Of a stretch of 64,000 nucleotides of DNA, positions 45,575 to 56,866 are shown piece by piece (positions within the stretch are counted from its first letter, which is position 1; each line of letters begins with the position of its first letter). The notes below the pieces were generated by a model. It saw only the letters and a list, made by a program, of their open reading frames with translations. It made no database searches and was not told the DNA's origin. This DNA comes from Gnetum montanum (Eukaryota; Streptophyta; Gnetopsida; Gnetales; Gnetaceae): assembly GCA_015680685.1 (NCBI GenBank), contig MNCI01000268.1, positions 90,424-154,423 on the forward strand, given 5' to 3'. Both the position numbers and the translations under genes were made by a program.

Positions 45575-47400
45575 CCTGTCTTATTAAGAAGTTGTGCCAA
45601 CATGCTAGAATTCTAGGGTACACCAATGATGTCCCCAAAAGAGCCCAAAATTGTTCATTTTCTAAATTGCTAAAGCCACTAGCCTTGAGAAAAAGTGTTG
45701 GCAAGACACTGGAGCCAGAACAAGAATAGATGGTGGGGCCCACTGCAACTCAAACTATAGGGCCTAGCCAACTCCCAAGCATAAGGCCCAGTCAACAACA
45801 AGAAGTAGGGCCCAGCACAAGCTAGAGAGAACAACTGCAGCCACTGCCACTGGATTATCGAATATCAATAAGCCATCTTAGGGCCATCGTTGAGACTGTT
45901 AGCTGGGAAAGTCATGATGATGCCAATCTCTTCTAGGTCATTAATGACATTGTATGGTCCACATTTTCTCTAGAATAGGCACATGGTGAGATGTCCATTA
46001 AAATAGGAGAAGGGAAGACACATTGGTCACAACAATTTTTAGGGAATGTTGCATTTTTCCAAGTGTAATTAGAAACCTATGAAGGAGCCACAGTAGTGGT
46101 CATGCAGCACCAAGATGTAGTAGGAGCTGTAGAAGTGGTCACGGACCACATCAAAGAGTCCTTCAATATTCTTGTTGTGCCACCAGTGGATTTCATAGGA
46201 GCACATGATGCTCAAAATCTGGTCGGTCCCCTGTGACTCCTACAGAGCATGAGGATATCCTTGATTGATTACTATAGATAGGACAAGTAATGACATCCTT
46301 GTTCAACATCCCGCAAGATGTCACAACAACTTAATTAGACCTCATTTCCACCAAGGGAAAGTTGGTCATGGCAGAGATCAGGGCCGAGCATGCAGAGGCA
46401 AAGTTGGAAAGACTTCAAGAGAAGCTCATCATCTTGCAAGCTGCATAGTGGGACCCATCTCAATTCATTCCTGTAGACCAACTAGATTCTTTCAGAACGA
46501 AGCAACTCAATAAATTATTGGCAGATAATAAAAGAGTGGTGGAGGAGAAGGAGAAGGCTATTGGAATGCTTCCAAGGCACAAGTGCAAACATACACGCAT
46601 GCCAAAGCACTCAAGACCTTACAAGAAGAGAATCAATAGCTTGCCACAAACAATCTTTGGTTGACCATTGTGGAGAAACAAAAGAATGTTCTCAAGGAAA
46701 ATTTTTAGTAGTTATAAGAATAGTTGGTCAAGGTCAACCAAGACATGAATCACTTGGCCAGAGAGAATTAAACCCTCTCAATGAAGGAGGTATGTGTAAT
46801 CCATCAAAATATGGCCATTCAAATAAGCGTGTGGCAAAATTAAAAGAACACTTTAAAGATTAGGTGGGGATGTATAAGAAAGTCATTGAAAAAGAGATCC
46901 ATATGGCCAAGGCCCACATTAACACCTTCAATACTCAACACACTAATTGGCGGGCCATATTGGACACATATGCATTCGTCCACCAGGCAAAGCTCAAAAG
47001 TTGAGACCTACAGATGCAAGATCTTATAGAGTACATGGAATTGGCAAACCTATGGTATGCCAATTTAGCCATGTTAACAGTAGGATGTCTGAGAACAGAG
47101 ATGGAGAAGCAAGTAGCTACCACCTACGCCAAATATGAAACAAAATTTGCAGAGCACAAGAAAATGTTGCAGAGGTTAGAAGTCACAAATTCTGAGTTAG
47201 AGATGGTTAAGGATAGCTACCAGGGGTAGAAAGATTTCACGATAGACTTGGCTTGATGACTTACAAATTACCAAGACTACAAGGATAAAGCCAGAGCCTA
47301 TGAGGAGGAACGACGGTTGTTTGCAACCTTGTACGTCAAAGCAAATCAAATGTTCCTGCAACTACCATGTCCATGGGAAGTGTCGACTCCATCAAACATT
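45575..47400 (+). pseudogene. Ath4 extra ORF, central and C-terminal part
   Basis: Resumes with LIKKLCQHARILGYTNDVPK, matching LIRKLCKRARI of Ath1 and the same place in Ath3. Downstream, 46330-47340 is coiled-coil-like with EMEKQVATTYAKYETKF and EHKKMLQRLEV. Stops and frameshifts throughout. It ends near 47400 with TWTCPWEV-like coding text as in Ath3; PPT and LTR are missing. Confidence 0.65.
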
Positions 47401-47869
47401 GAAGCATTAGCATAAAGGATCAACATAAAGGATAATAATAAAATTACAAAATGTAATTCTAGTTTTGACAAGTTTTGTAACTTACTTGCATCAAACACAA
47501 TGTTGATTTTGTAAGTTAGATTTTTGCTAAGTGTAAAATGATATGAGATGTCAATTATTATGACATTCATCAAATGTACTCAATAATTTTTGAAGTAATA
47601 AAGATTCATTTGTCTAAATTATTCATTACTTTACTTTTAATGTGGCTTATAATAGTCATCAATCAATCAGTACATAATAGAAAATTCTGTTATGTCTTAG
47701 TACTTAATGTCATCAATCAATCAGTACATAACAAAACTCAATATAATAGAAGAGGAGATAAAATGAAGTTCAATATTTGTAATTTTATCCTAATAGGCAC
47801 TAGTATATATCTACCACTTTCAATCAATAATCACTTATGTTCATATCTAAAGAAATAACAAATAAGAAG
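47401..47869. other. Unassigned AT-rich junction region
   Basis: Lies between the end of Ath4 and recognisable TatB coding DNA. TCATCAATCAATCAGTACATAA occurs twice, 58 bp apart (about 47657 and 47710). No gene seen. It may be TatB spacer or a small unrecognised insertion. Confidence 0.3.
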
Positions 47870-48560
47870 GATGATGTGAAGTCTCCTTCTTAGTAGAAGA
47901 GATATCTCGCAAACTAAGCATTAAAGATAAAGTCATCATTTTAGTATATCAAGTCTTTAGTAGTAGTAGAAATTTTAGGAAATGAAGGAACTATAGATTT
48001 TATTGCAAGTTCAATGTTAACACTAGCTTGTTTATCATTAAGTTGAAAATGTTGAGTGTCATGATCCAATTCAGAAATGAGTGGGACTTGTGTTTTAGCA
48101 GAAATGATCACCTTGTCATCTCTAAAAGAAAAGTGTATCTCATCACTAATAGGAGATGAAACTACATTATGTTGAGCTAACCAAGGTTATCCTAATATTT
48201 CTTTTACACCAAGACACTCATATATAATCATAAAGAAGCTTTAGATTATACAGAATCTTCTACTATGCATGGTAACCTAATGGAACCTATAACTTCAACT
48301 CATGTATCATTAAAGGAAATAAGGTTTGTATAGGTTTTATTAAATGTTACCTAATCATGAAGATCAAGACACTTGATAAAAATTCATGTAATTATGTTAC
48401 ACCTTGGACTATTAGCAACATGTATAAGAGGGATAGTAGCATCATGTGACACCTTGATAGTTATGTAATTTGGATGCTAGAAAATATCCCTAGTTTTCAA
48501 GTTAGTTTTAATGTTTTTATCACAAACATTCAAACTATCTTATCTATAGTGAAGGACTTA
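47870..48560 (-). pseudogene. TatB protease end and linker
   Basis: The minus strand has EILG-stop-PWLAQHNVV at about 48205-48160; the stop replaces the Arg or Gln of the ILGRPWL signature. The following linker is readable to about 47900. It corresponds to the TatA text ILGRPWLAQLRAV. Confidence 0.65.
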
Positions 48561-50700
48561 AAGGAAGGATGATATAGCCTCTGTCTAGGTAGGAATTTTA
48601 CTTGGAATCACAATCCTCTTAAAAACATCATATAGAGCAACACAATGTTATTTAGAATTTTATATGAGTTTGTATAATGATAAGTTGGTTCTCTTGAAGT
48701 AAATAATCATGGTCACTGCTATAAAAATTAATTATCTATTATTTGAGACATCTATGGAGTAGGTGCCCCTATGATTGGCTGTATAGGATTGGATGTAGCT
48801 AGAATAGTACTTGAAAAAGCATGTTCTTATTACTGCTGGAAAGAAACCTTCTTTTGAAGCTTAAAGGACTGATTAGGAACATTAGAAATATTTTTCCTAC
48901 TTTTTTGACTATGAATCATTGGATTAATGACTATGGGTAAGAATTCTCACATGAGAAAATTGAAAGAGTTGGCTAGATGACTAAGATTTAATTGATAAAG
49001 AAACACTTTGTGGTTTAGCATGGTAATATGACACAAGATGAGATTAGAAAGGATAGATAGGTTGAGAAACCATGAATGTTATTTCAAGATACTACAAATT
49101 TAGTTGGTGAAGTTGGGAAGATAAGGTAGTATGATGGGAATGTATAGATGAATGAGATAAAGGGGGGTTTTGATTGTAAGTGGGTGCATTGATGCAATAC
49201 GATATGTAGGAAGACTTGGTGGATGGTATTGAAGGAGTTGCATGTGTAACTAATGACCACATATGACTTATTAGGTGGTGAAGAGTGCTATTTATGATCT
49301 TTGTAGTTTGACCAATGGATGATAAATAGCTTGTTTTATTAAGAATTATAAACATTTCATTTTGATCTAAAATAAAAAATAACATTACTAGTTTCCAAAG
49401 GATTATGAAATATTTCTAGCTATTGATTGTCTAGATGCATGAAGGAAGACTCATTTCCCACTACTATCAAGCCCTTTTCTATGAGATCTTGTATGTCAAC
49501 CATCAAATTTTTGTTGTTATCTATGTCATGACTTGCAATCTTATGACACTAGCAATACTTTTATAGTTATACCACTTAGGTACTTTGAGATCGTCTTCTT
49601 ATCTTTGAGAGTCATCCATTGGTATTAGCTAGATGTCAAGGCAACATATCATGACTTGATCAGAAACCTATTTTCTCTTGAGACAACCATCTCTAAGAAG
49701 ATTTTTTTGAAGAAGAAAATATAGCATAGGTATTTTAGTATATTGATCCCTATTCCTTTGGTATCTACATTGCTGAGTTGAAAAAGATGGAGTTGAAGGA
49801 ACACTATTTACCCTTTTGAAATAGAAGAGACATCTTGGGACATTGATTTTCCTTTCTCTTGCTTCTTGGCTTTGTTAGATCTATTATAGTTGACAAGAAT
49901 TTCTAGTCATCATGCTAAATTGCAAATTTTGAAATACACCTAGCAACTAAGAAGGCTTATTCAAAGAATATGGCTTGGGATAAATCATGTTTTTCCAAAT
50001 GTAATTAATTCCTATAGCTTCAAAAATATTTTGTAGATGAAATTCCTTCAAATGATAAGGTAACTTAGTTAATTTTGCTATTTATTGAAAACTGGACTTA
50101 TTGATGGATTCATTCGAAGCTTTCTTGATAACTACAAAGGACATAACACTACTACTTTAAGGCACATTGAACTTGAAGTGCTCAATGAAAGTAGTTAGCA
50201 GTTGTTCCAAAGAGGTGATAGAATTAGCAGTTGAAGATTGAAAGAAAGAAATTGAATTACTAGTATCATTAGGAAGAAATAGGTTATATGGTAAAGGAAT
50301 GGAGCTATTTGGGAGACTAAGGCTAGGCTACCCTAGGTTAAAAGAAATAAATTTAGGTAGAGAAATCTATGCAATAGTGACATTCACGCTGTGCATCTTA
50401 TATGATAAATGGCTAGACTTGTTCAAGCCCTTAGCTAGTTGTACTTCATCTTCATTAGTGAGATAAATATTAGAGTCCAAAGCTATACTTTCATCCTTTT
50501 CTCTAACAATAATGTTAGGACCAAGATATTAAGAGATAGCTTTTATCCTAGCTCCTTCAATATGCAAGTATATCTTCTCCCATATTTTCTCTTGCTTAAT
50601 AATAAACTCTACAATCTCTAGTACTTCACTATGATATAATTCAAGAGGTTGATCTGAATTAAGAATGAAAGAAGGTAGATCATTAGCCCATTCGTACTCT
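48561..50700 (-). pseudogene. TatB gag
   Basis: On the minus strand SITSLEQLLTTFIEHFKF near 50225-50170 matches the gag core (TatA FISSLEDLLHQFVAHFKY). Near 49555-49460, CHKIASHDIDNNKNLMVDIQ followed by DLIEKG is a decayed zinc-knuckle region in the Tat style. 49092-49385 is an open Ser/His-rich stretch. Stops are very frequent. Confidence 0.7.
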
Positions 50701-51126
50701 ACCATGAGTTTAAAATTTTTTGGTATAAGTAGAGAATCCAGTTCTCACTTAGTATAGGATATCTTGGAGATCCTCCAATTCAATCATTTAGAAATTCCTT
50801 GGTTCTACCTCATGTCAATAAGCCTCTAAGGCTTGAAGAAATTAGAGTTGTAAGAGTATGTCATGATGTGAAGTTTTCTTTCAAAAGTCACCAACATGTA
50901 CATGGATATTGTCAAAGCTTTAATCTCCTTGAAAACTTGTAAGATAGCATTAGAAGATAATAAATTAATTAATACATAGTTGTAGCAAAGGATAATGATG
51001 TGACATCAAAAGTTTTGATGTAATGTGTCAAACAAATTAAAAAAAAGAAAAATTTTATTGGAAGGTAAATCCTAGAAAATGACACTAATTCCTAACAAAT
51101 TGGCCCTCTTTCTAGTGCAAAAAAGA
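50701..51126 (-). other. TatB leader and primer-binding-like site
   Basis: The minus strand reads TTGCACTAGAAAGAGGGCC at about 51120-51102, just inside the 5' LTR. It differs from the TatC site by two bases. No gene seen in the rest. Confidence 0.6.
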
Positions 51127-52452
51127 TGTTGTGGTAAGAATCATTATAATTAAATTCATAATAACCTTGTACAAAATAAACCACACATTCTATAACCACC
51201 AAATGATTTGAAGATATTTTCTCAAATTAAAAGGAAACTTATAAATTATTAGAAAAGACTAATAACCTAAGCCTTCTTTTTTTCATACACAAGTTAAATT
51301 TAAGTAATTAGATTGCATGGAATAGTGATTAGAAAAAATTAATGTAGCATAAATAAATAACGTATGTTAGTGTAATATTTTTATCATTACATGGTGCACA
51401 AAGATTAGAAAAAGAATTATTCTTGTAGATTGAGAGAAAAGAAAAAATAGTTAACAAAATGAAACTAGATCTAGAAAATGAAAGATTAACTTTGCTCCTA
51501 TATTAGTGAAAATGAAGGTAAGAAAATATTCCATAGTGCTTACTAATTGTAAAAGTTGAAAAGTAATACAAATAACTAGGAAAGAAACTTGGAAGAAGGT
51601 CGTAAAGATCTTAAAGATAACATTAGGGGATCAAAGATGACTACTGAGGAGTTGTATTATCCTAGTTTCTCTTTGATGTATGTGTTGGATTGAAATCTCA
51701 ACCAAAAAATAGAAGAAACTATAAATAAAGAACTAGCAAAGTAGGAAAAGAGGTTGAATCAAATTAATGTGTGGATTTAGATCTAATTGAAATTACCATT
51801 TTTCAAGAGGACAACATGATAGAGATACAATGTACTAGTAGGGAAAAAGAAAAAGTGGATTAGAAACTATGATATAGTTAAAATTGCTTCGAGATTATGA
51901 TGCTCATGGAGACAATCAGTAGAAGTATTCTTTGAAAAAGAACCTTCTTTTTTCTCTCAATATTTTCATTTAATATCTAACCCTTTCTCAATTAGATACA
52001 TCCTCATATTTATAGGCTATAAATGTATCATGGGTCATAATGACACAACACATTAGGGTCCATAGAAGCTTTTGAATAGGACAAACAATGTACATAGCTA
52101 TAGTATATGTTGAAGATGTAGCTAACATAAAATAATAATGCCAAACATCAAAAGATAAAATGATTTTGGATGGAAAGAACATTAAAGTTGATGTTAAAAG
52201 TGCAAGTTAAGATCAATGCGGGAGATGATTTTGAATGTCAAAACTGTAGTATGAAGGACAAGTAACTAAAAATAACATCATAAGTGACATGATATGTTAA
52301 TTTTAGGATATTCTATAGATGATGACTTAAAGCAATGTGCTAATGATATAGAACATTGAAATTGAAATATTTGGTGATGACTTAAGTTATTAATGCTATG
52401 AAATATATGTAAAATTCGTACTTACATAGAAAAAACAAAAATTTGTGCAACA
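51127..52452 (-). mobile_element. TatB 5' LTR
   Basis: 1326 bp, left edge TGTTGTGGTAAG, right edge GTGCAACA, aligned with 26740-28129. The two LTRs are about 24 kb apart because of the nested Ath2, Ath4 and TatC insertions. Confidence 0.8.
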
Positions 52453-54310
52453 CCTTTAAGGAGAACCAAAACAATATATTCCGGCTATCAAGGAGTGAAA
52501 GACTGTATAAGATTTAATGAAGTAGAGATTATGGAGAAAACAAGTTTTCAAGTATCTCTTATTAAGTAAGAAAGATCTCAATATTCAAAGGATTTCAATG
52601 ATGGAAATCAAGATATTTTTCAAGAATACCAAAAGACCTTTACACTTTAAGATGATATATGTTGTTGATCAAAGAGATTCCCTACCTCATAAGTCATGGG
52701 AGCTAAAACATTAAAGCTAAAGGGGAGGTTGCGATCAAGGGACTTCTTCAAGGAAGATCAAGGGTTGTAATAGAAGGTATGAGACTCATTTTTTGTAGAT
52801 GTTCTATACCTTGTGGTAAGTAAAAGGATATTCTAAGAAAATTTAAGATTATATCATGGGAGATAAGTTAGTCTTCTAGCCAAGGTATGTGCAAGAATGA
52901 TTGCTTTAATGCTATTTTTGATTAATGTAATGATATAGCTATGGAGGAGAGTTTATCCTTTGAGTAGGTACCTTCAAAATGAGATGAAGAGCTTGTTAGT
53001 AATTTCTTTAAAGAGGAGGAACCATTGTATTTTGGGAATCCTATCTGGGATCTTGAATGTTTAAGCTTGGATGATGTTGTACAACCCAATGTTGAAGATC
53101 AAGTTGAAATAAAGTTAAATGGAAGAAGCCATGAGGATGTAAGTCTAAACTTTATATTTTAGATGATCATTATATCTCTTATGTTGAAGCTAGAATGATG
53201 AATGCTAGTCTTTCACTTTAGCTTGATAGTGTTTGTCTAAATGTGATGATTTAAATCATGATCATTATATTGATTATGATGAAATTTAGAGTCCTATTGC
53301 GTATGTTGAAAGTAATACACCTTTTGATGTCTTTGTTAATGAGAGTAAGCCTAATGATGATAATGCATTTTCTTTTGTATGTAATAATGATGGCTATTGG
53401 GATAGCCATTATGAGAAGGTCATTATTGATGTAAATGAAGGCATTGATAGTTATCTAATTTTCTAGAAATTGAAAATGTTATTTGTTGATTATAGAAAGG
53501 ATAGATATGTGAAGTATGATTATAAACTTGATTCTCTTTACTATGAAATCGCAAGGTAGTATGAAGACAATTCAAGTCATTGGGATGTTTATGGTGAAGA
53601 AAGTTTGAGTGAGAAACTTCTAGATAGTAAGAAGTAGAAGGTGAAAAAGAAGAAAAATAAGGAAAGCAAGAATGTTGTAATGATGAAAATAATTGTTGTT
53701 GAAAATCCAAAAAAATCTATACAAAATAGTTTTATCCTTAGGATCCATGAGCCTTGAAAAGATCTGGGCATCTTAGGTGATCTTGCTAATCACATAAATA
53801 CTTGAAAAATCTGTTACTAGGTGTGATAAATGTATATGAGTGAAAATATACGATATAGTCATTCAATGCTGATTCTAAGAATAGATTGAGGTAAGTGAAA
53901 AATAATATGGCCAAATAAAGATTGTAAAATTTATATTAAAGTGCTATAAAAATTATTGTAACATAGGTTTAGAGTGTATAAATTGAGGCTTTTATATTTT
54001 GAGAATACAAAAATATCTTTAAAATCTAGTATAAGAGGCAAGNCTGCACTTGTCTTTCCCAATTGATTTGCTCCATAATAAATGTTATTTTAGCTGAAAG
54101 GACTACAAAAGGCTATGAAAAGTTTTCAAAGGTCTCTTTTCTTTGTGTTGAACAAATATTTTCCAAAAGTTTTTTCCCAAAAAATTTCTCTACTAAAGAT
54201 GTTCCTCCAAAAAAAGATCTAAAAAATGGTGTTGAATCTAGTATAAATGGGCCTTGAATCTACTACTTGTGTATCAATTAAATTTTCATATGTTTTCTGG
54301 GTTGTTACAT
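52453..54310 (+). other. Decayed Asp/Asn-rich coding-like region, unidentified
   Basis: The + strand frame around 53240-53780 reads as acidic, Asp/Tyr/Asn-rich text (SPIAYVESNTPFDVFVNESK, then DSHYEKVIIDVNEGID) ending in a Lys-rich run (KKKKNKESKN). Several stops break it. I do not recognise the family. It could be the tail of a retroelement protein. 53800-54310 shows nothing further apart from one short ORF and a single N at 54043. Confidence 0.3.
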
Positions 54311-54565
54311 AATGTTTTTGGATCATTTTCATGGCCTAAAACTGCAACGTATGGGTTAGTAGCATTTTTGGCTTTTTATGCCATATTTCGCAATGGTTTT
54401 GGATCATTTTTATGACTTAAAAATATAGCGTATGGTCCACTAGGATTTTTGGCTTTTCCCATCATGTTTGACAATGTTTTTGGATCCTTTTTATGATTCA
54501 AAACTACAACGTATGAGCCACCAACGTTTTTAACTTTTTGTCCTATACTCGACAACATTTTTGAC
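54311..54565 (-). repeat. 81-bp tandem repeat encoding 27-residue units
   Basis: Three full copies start at 54311, 54392 and 54473, with a fourth beginning at 54554, each exactly 81 bp apart. Read on the minus strand the units are in frame (54567-54376 is open) with the pattern L-x-H-K-x-D-P-K-x-L-x-N-M. Copies differ by substitutions only, so the period has been kept at a multiple of three. 54566-54812 has no gene. Confidence 0.8.
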
Positions 54566-54812
54566 ATTTTGCCTTTAATATGTTGGCATAATGAAATTCA
54601 TAGGTTGTGGGCAATGAGTTTTATTTTACATGTTAAAAATTATCTAGAATTTAGATAGAATAAGATCATAGGGTAACATTTTCTTAAGGGAAATCAAGGC
54701 ATTTGTGTTTGCACTTGAATCCAATCAAATTACATGACAAAACATGGTTACTAAGCTTTCTTGTTTGTAACATGAATTTCCTTGAGCTGTTTCATTATTT
54801 CCTCTTTGTTGA

Positions 54813-55655
54813 TGATGAACGGTGAGGTATCCCTATGCTCAACCATACGAATACGAGCATACACGCATGATCCAGTTGAATTCGAAGGACTAAGTGCTTA
54901 TGTGCCTTTGTGGAACAAGGATGGGTTAGCTAATCATTATCTTCCCAAGCTTACTTGTATAGGACGATTGTATGGTTAAGTAAACTTGAGGTACATGATT
55001 TTTATAGTTTTTAAGTTTTTATGTCCTAGTGCTACAAAGGGAGGAGAGAGATAACTAAGTAACTAATTTTAATTTAACTACTTAACTATGCTTTAACTAG
55101 TCCTAACACCAGCATCCGTTCTCACTTGTTGTAAACATCCTAAACTAGTGCAACACTACTGGGATTACCAAACACTAATCGTTACTAGGTTACCAAGTGT
55201 TACACGCTTGCTCGAAGTGATCGTACTGAGTGTGCTTACTTAGGAGAGTTGCAAGGTAAGAGAGAGAACACTAATTAACTAAGGAAAGTATTAACTAACA
55301 ATAATTAACATTAATTAATCTATTTTGAATGCTGCAAGGTTTATCACAAAGTTTGTCTTTATTGTTGTACACAAGGTGTGCTTAGGTACACAATGCTTGG
55401 ATAAAGATCCATTCACTTTATGACTCCTACTATGGGCACTTAGAAATAATTCTATCTCTAGAAAGGGAAAAAGGTAAGATTCTAGGTAAGGGACTAAGAC
55501 TAACTATGTAAACCAAGTGCGCTCACCTCTTATTTATAGGTAACGAGGTAGGCCCTGATATCGCATACGTGATATTACTTGGAAGGCTCCGATATTGCGT
55601 ACCCAATATCGCAGATGCGATATCGCGTACTCGATATTACGAACATGATATCACG
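54813..55655 (-). mobile_element. Truncated Athila-like LTR
   Basis: Aligned with the Ath2 LTR from its start (TGATGAACGG, then GGTATCCCTATGCTCAACCA). On the minus strand a TATA box (CCTATAAATAAG) lies near 55535-55546, and GATATC-type half-palindromes at 55555-55650 include CCCAATATCGCAG and TGCGATATCGCG. The expected TTCATCA edge is missing at 55655, where Tat-type sequence begins. Confidence 0.75.
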
Positions 55656-56044
55656 ACTGCTTGGTTTTGGCTAAGTATAATTTGGCTACATTTTCAGACA
55701 TTGCTCAGCGTAAGGCTCAGCGTCACCAACTTTTGGAGCCCCGAAACTGAGTCAAAACAGGCCAAAATCAAGCACAATGACCCCCCATGACCTTCACCAA
55801 GGTCCCCAGTAGGTCCCAGCCTCCAGAAAATCAAGATTTGGGCCTCAAATATGCCACTTTGACTTGGTGACGCTGGGCTTATTTTTCAAACGCTGCTCAA
55901 CGTAAGGCTCAGCATCATCAACCAAAACAGGGCCAAAACGACATCCAAATCAGCCCAAATTTGGCATGTAGATCCACTCTCAAAAAGGGTCTCATAGGTC
56001 AAAAACGGGTTCAAAATGCACTATTTTTAGGTCATTCGCTGTTA
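55656..56044 (+). repeat. Repeat block with CACGCTG/CAACGT motifs (Tat LTR-like)
   Basis: Two units about 190 bp apart share GCTCAGCGTAAGGCTCAGCGTC or GCTCAACGTAAGGCTCAGCATC and AAACAGG. The vocabulary matches the TatA LTR U3 clusters. No gene. It replaces the gag and protease expected upstream of the TatE linker. Confidence 0.5.
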
Positions 56045-56275
56045 GTCACGCTGACATGCTGCTGAAGGAGACGCTGAATATACGATTACAACATTACAAA
56101 ACGTGGAAACATTGGAGCATGCTGACATAGGAGTTATTCCCCCAAACGTCTCATGGTCAGAATTACCGTTTAACATAATTAGCGAAGGAGACGCTAAATA
56201 TATGATTACACCGACGTGCCCAACACACCAAGTCAATCTTCACAAATTAAAGAGGCTACTCAACTGTTAAACTAC
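56045..56275 (+). pseudogene. TatE linker segment
   Basis: Contains DIGVIPPNVSWSELPFN and PTCPTHQVNLHKLKRLL, homologous to TatA 16677-16456, ending TAA at about 56269. A motif EGDA-x-Y-x-IT occurs twice (about 56066 and 56184), a small internal duplication. Confidence 0.7.
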
Positions 56276-56545
56276 TACTCGTCCGAAATGACGTTAAACT
56301 ACTACTCGTCCGAAATGACGTTAAACTACAACTTGTCTGAAATGACGTTAAACTACTATTGTCCAAAAAGATGTTAAAATACCACACGTCCGCAATAATA
56401 TAAAACTAGCCACGGTTAGGAATGGTCGGTTCATTTTAAAACCCACTGAAATATTTTAAATCTCTCTTGTTTTCTTGTGGCCTGAAATGGCCTTAAACTA
56501 GAACGTTGTTGCACGCATGGCCCGAAATGGCCTTAAACTAGAACA
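56265..56545 (-). repeat. Short tandem repeat array, protease side (TatE)
   Basis: On the minus strand: AGTTTAACGTCATTTCGGAC (four close copies, 56268-56365) and AGTTTAAGGCCATTTCAGGC or CGGGC (56475-56545). It is the same consensus and orientation relative to the element as the TatA arrays. Confidence 0.8.
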
Positions 56546-56866
56546 AGTTACGTTTCCATTTCTTTAAAATTACATTCTTTGTTTGCATGCATAGTTACAT
56601 CCCTGCTCTACCAATTATTATTCCCCCTACATTTCTTCTACACTGTTATCATTTCAGTTACATTCACACTTATATTTACAAACAGTTAAAACAACAAAAC
56701 AAAACAAAAATATAATAATAATAAAAAATCTTTTGTGTTTACGTTTGTGTTTATCAAAAATTTGGACAAAACTTAAAATAAAAAAAATCGAATAACACAA
56801 AAACAACAAAAAAAAATATATCAATGTATAAATGGATAATTTCAAATGTTTACATTGTATCACATG
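56546..56866. other. AT-rich interval, no gene
   Basis: A-rich low complexity at 56690-56820. It ends in ATTGTATCACATG (56854-56866), the left target duplication of the LINE insertion. Confidence 0.5.

Noticed and set aside
47779-47783. GTAAT near 47779 as the right target duplication of Ath2 (left GTAAT at 30891-30895)
   Set aside because: No LTR end lies next to it, and a 5-bp match in AT-rich DNA is expected by chance.
54313-54567. 27-residue repeats as a pentatricopeptide or similar helical repeat protein
   Set aside because: Unit length and residue pattern do not fit PPR (35), TPR (34) or ankyrin (33) repeats.
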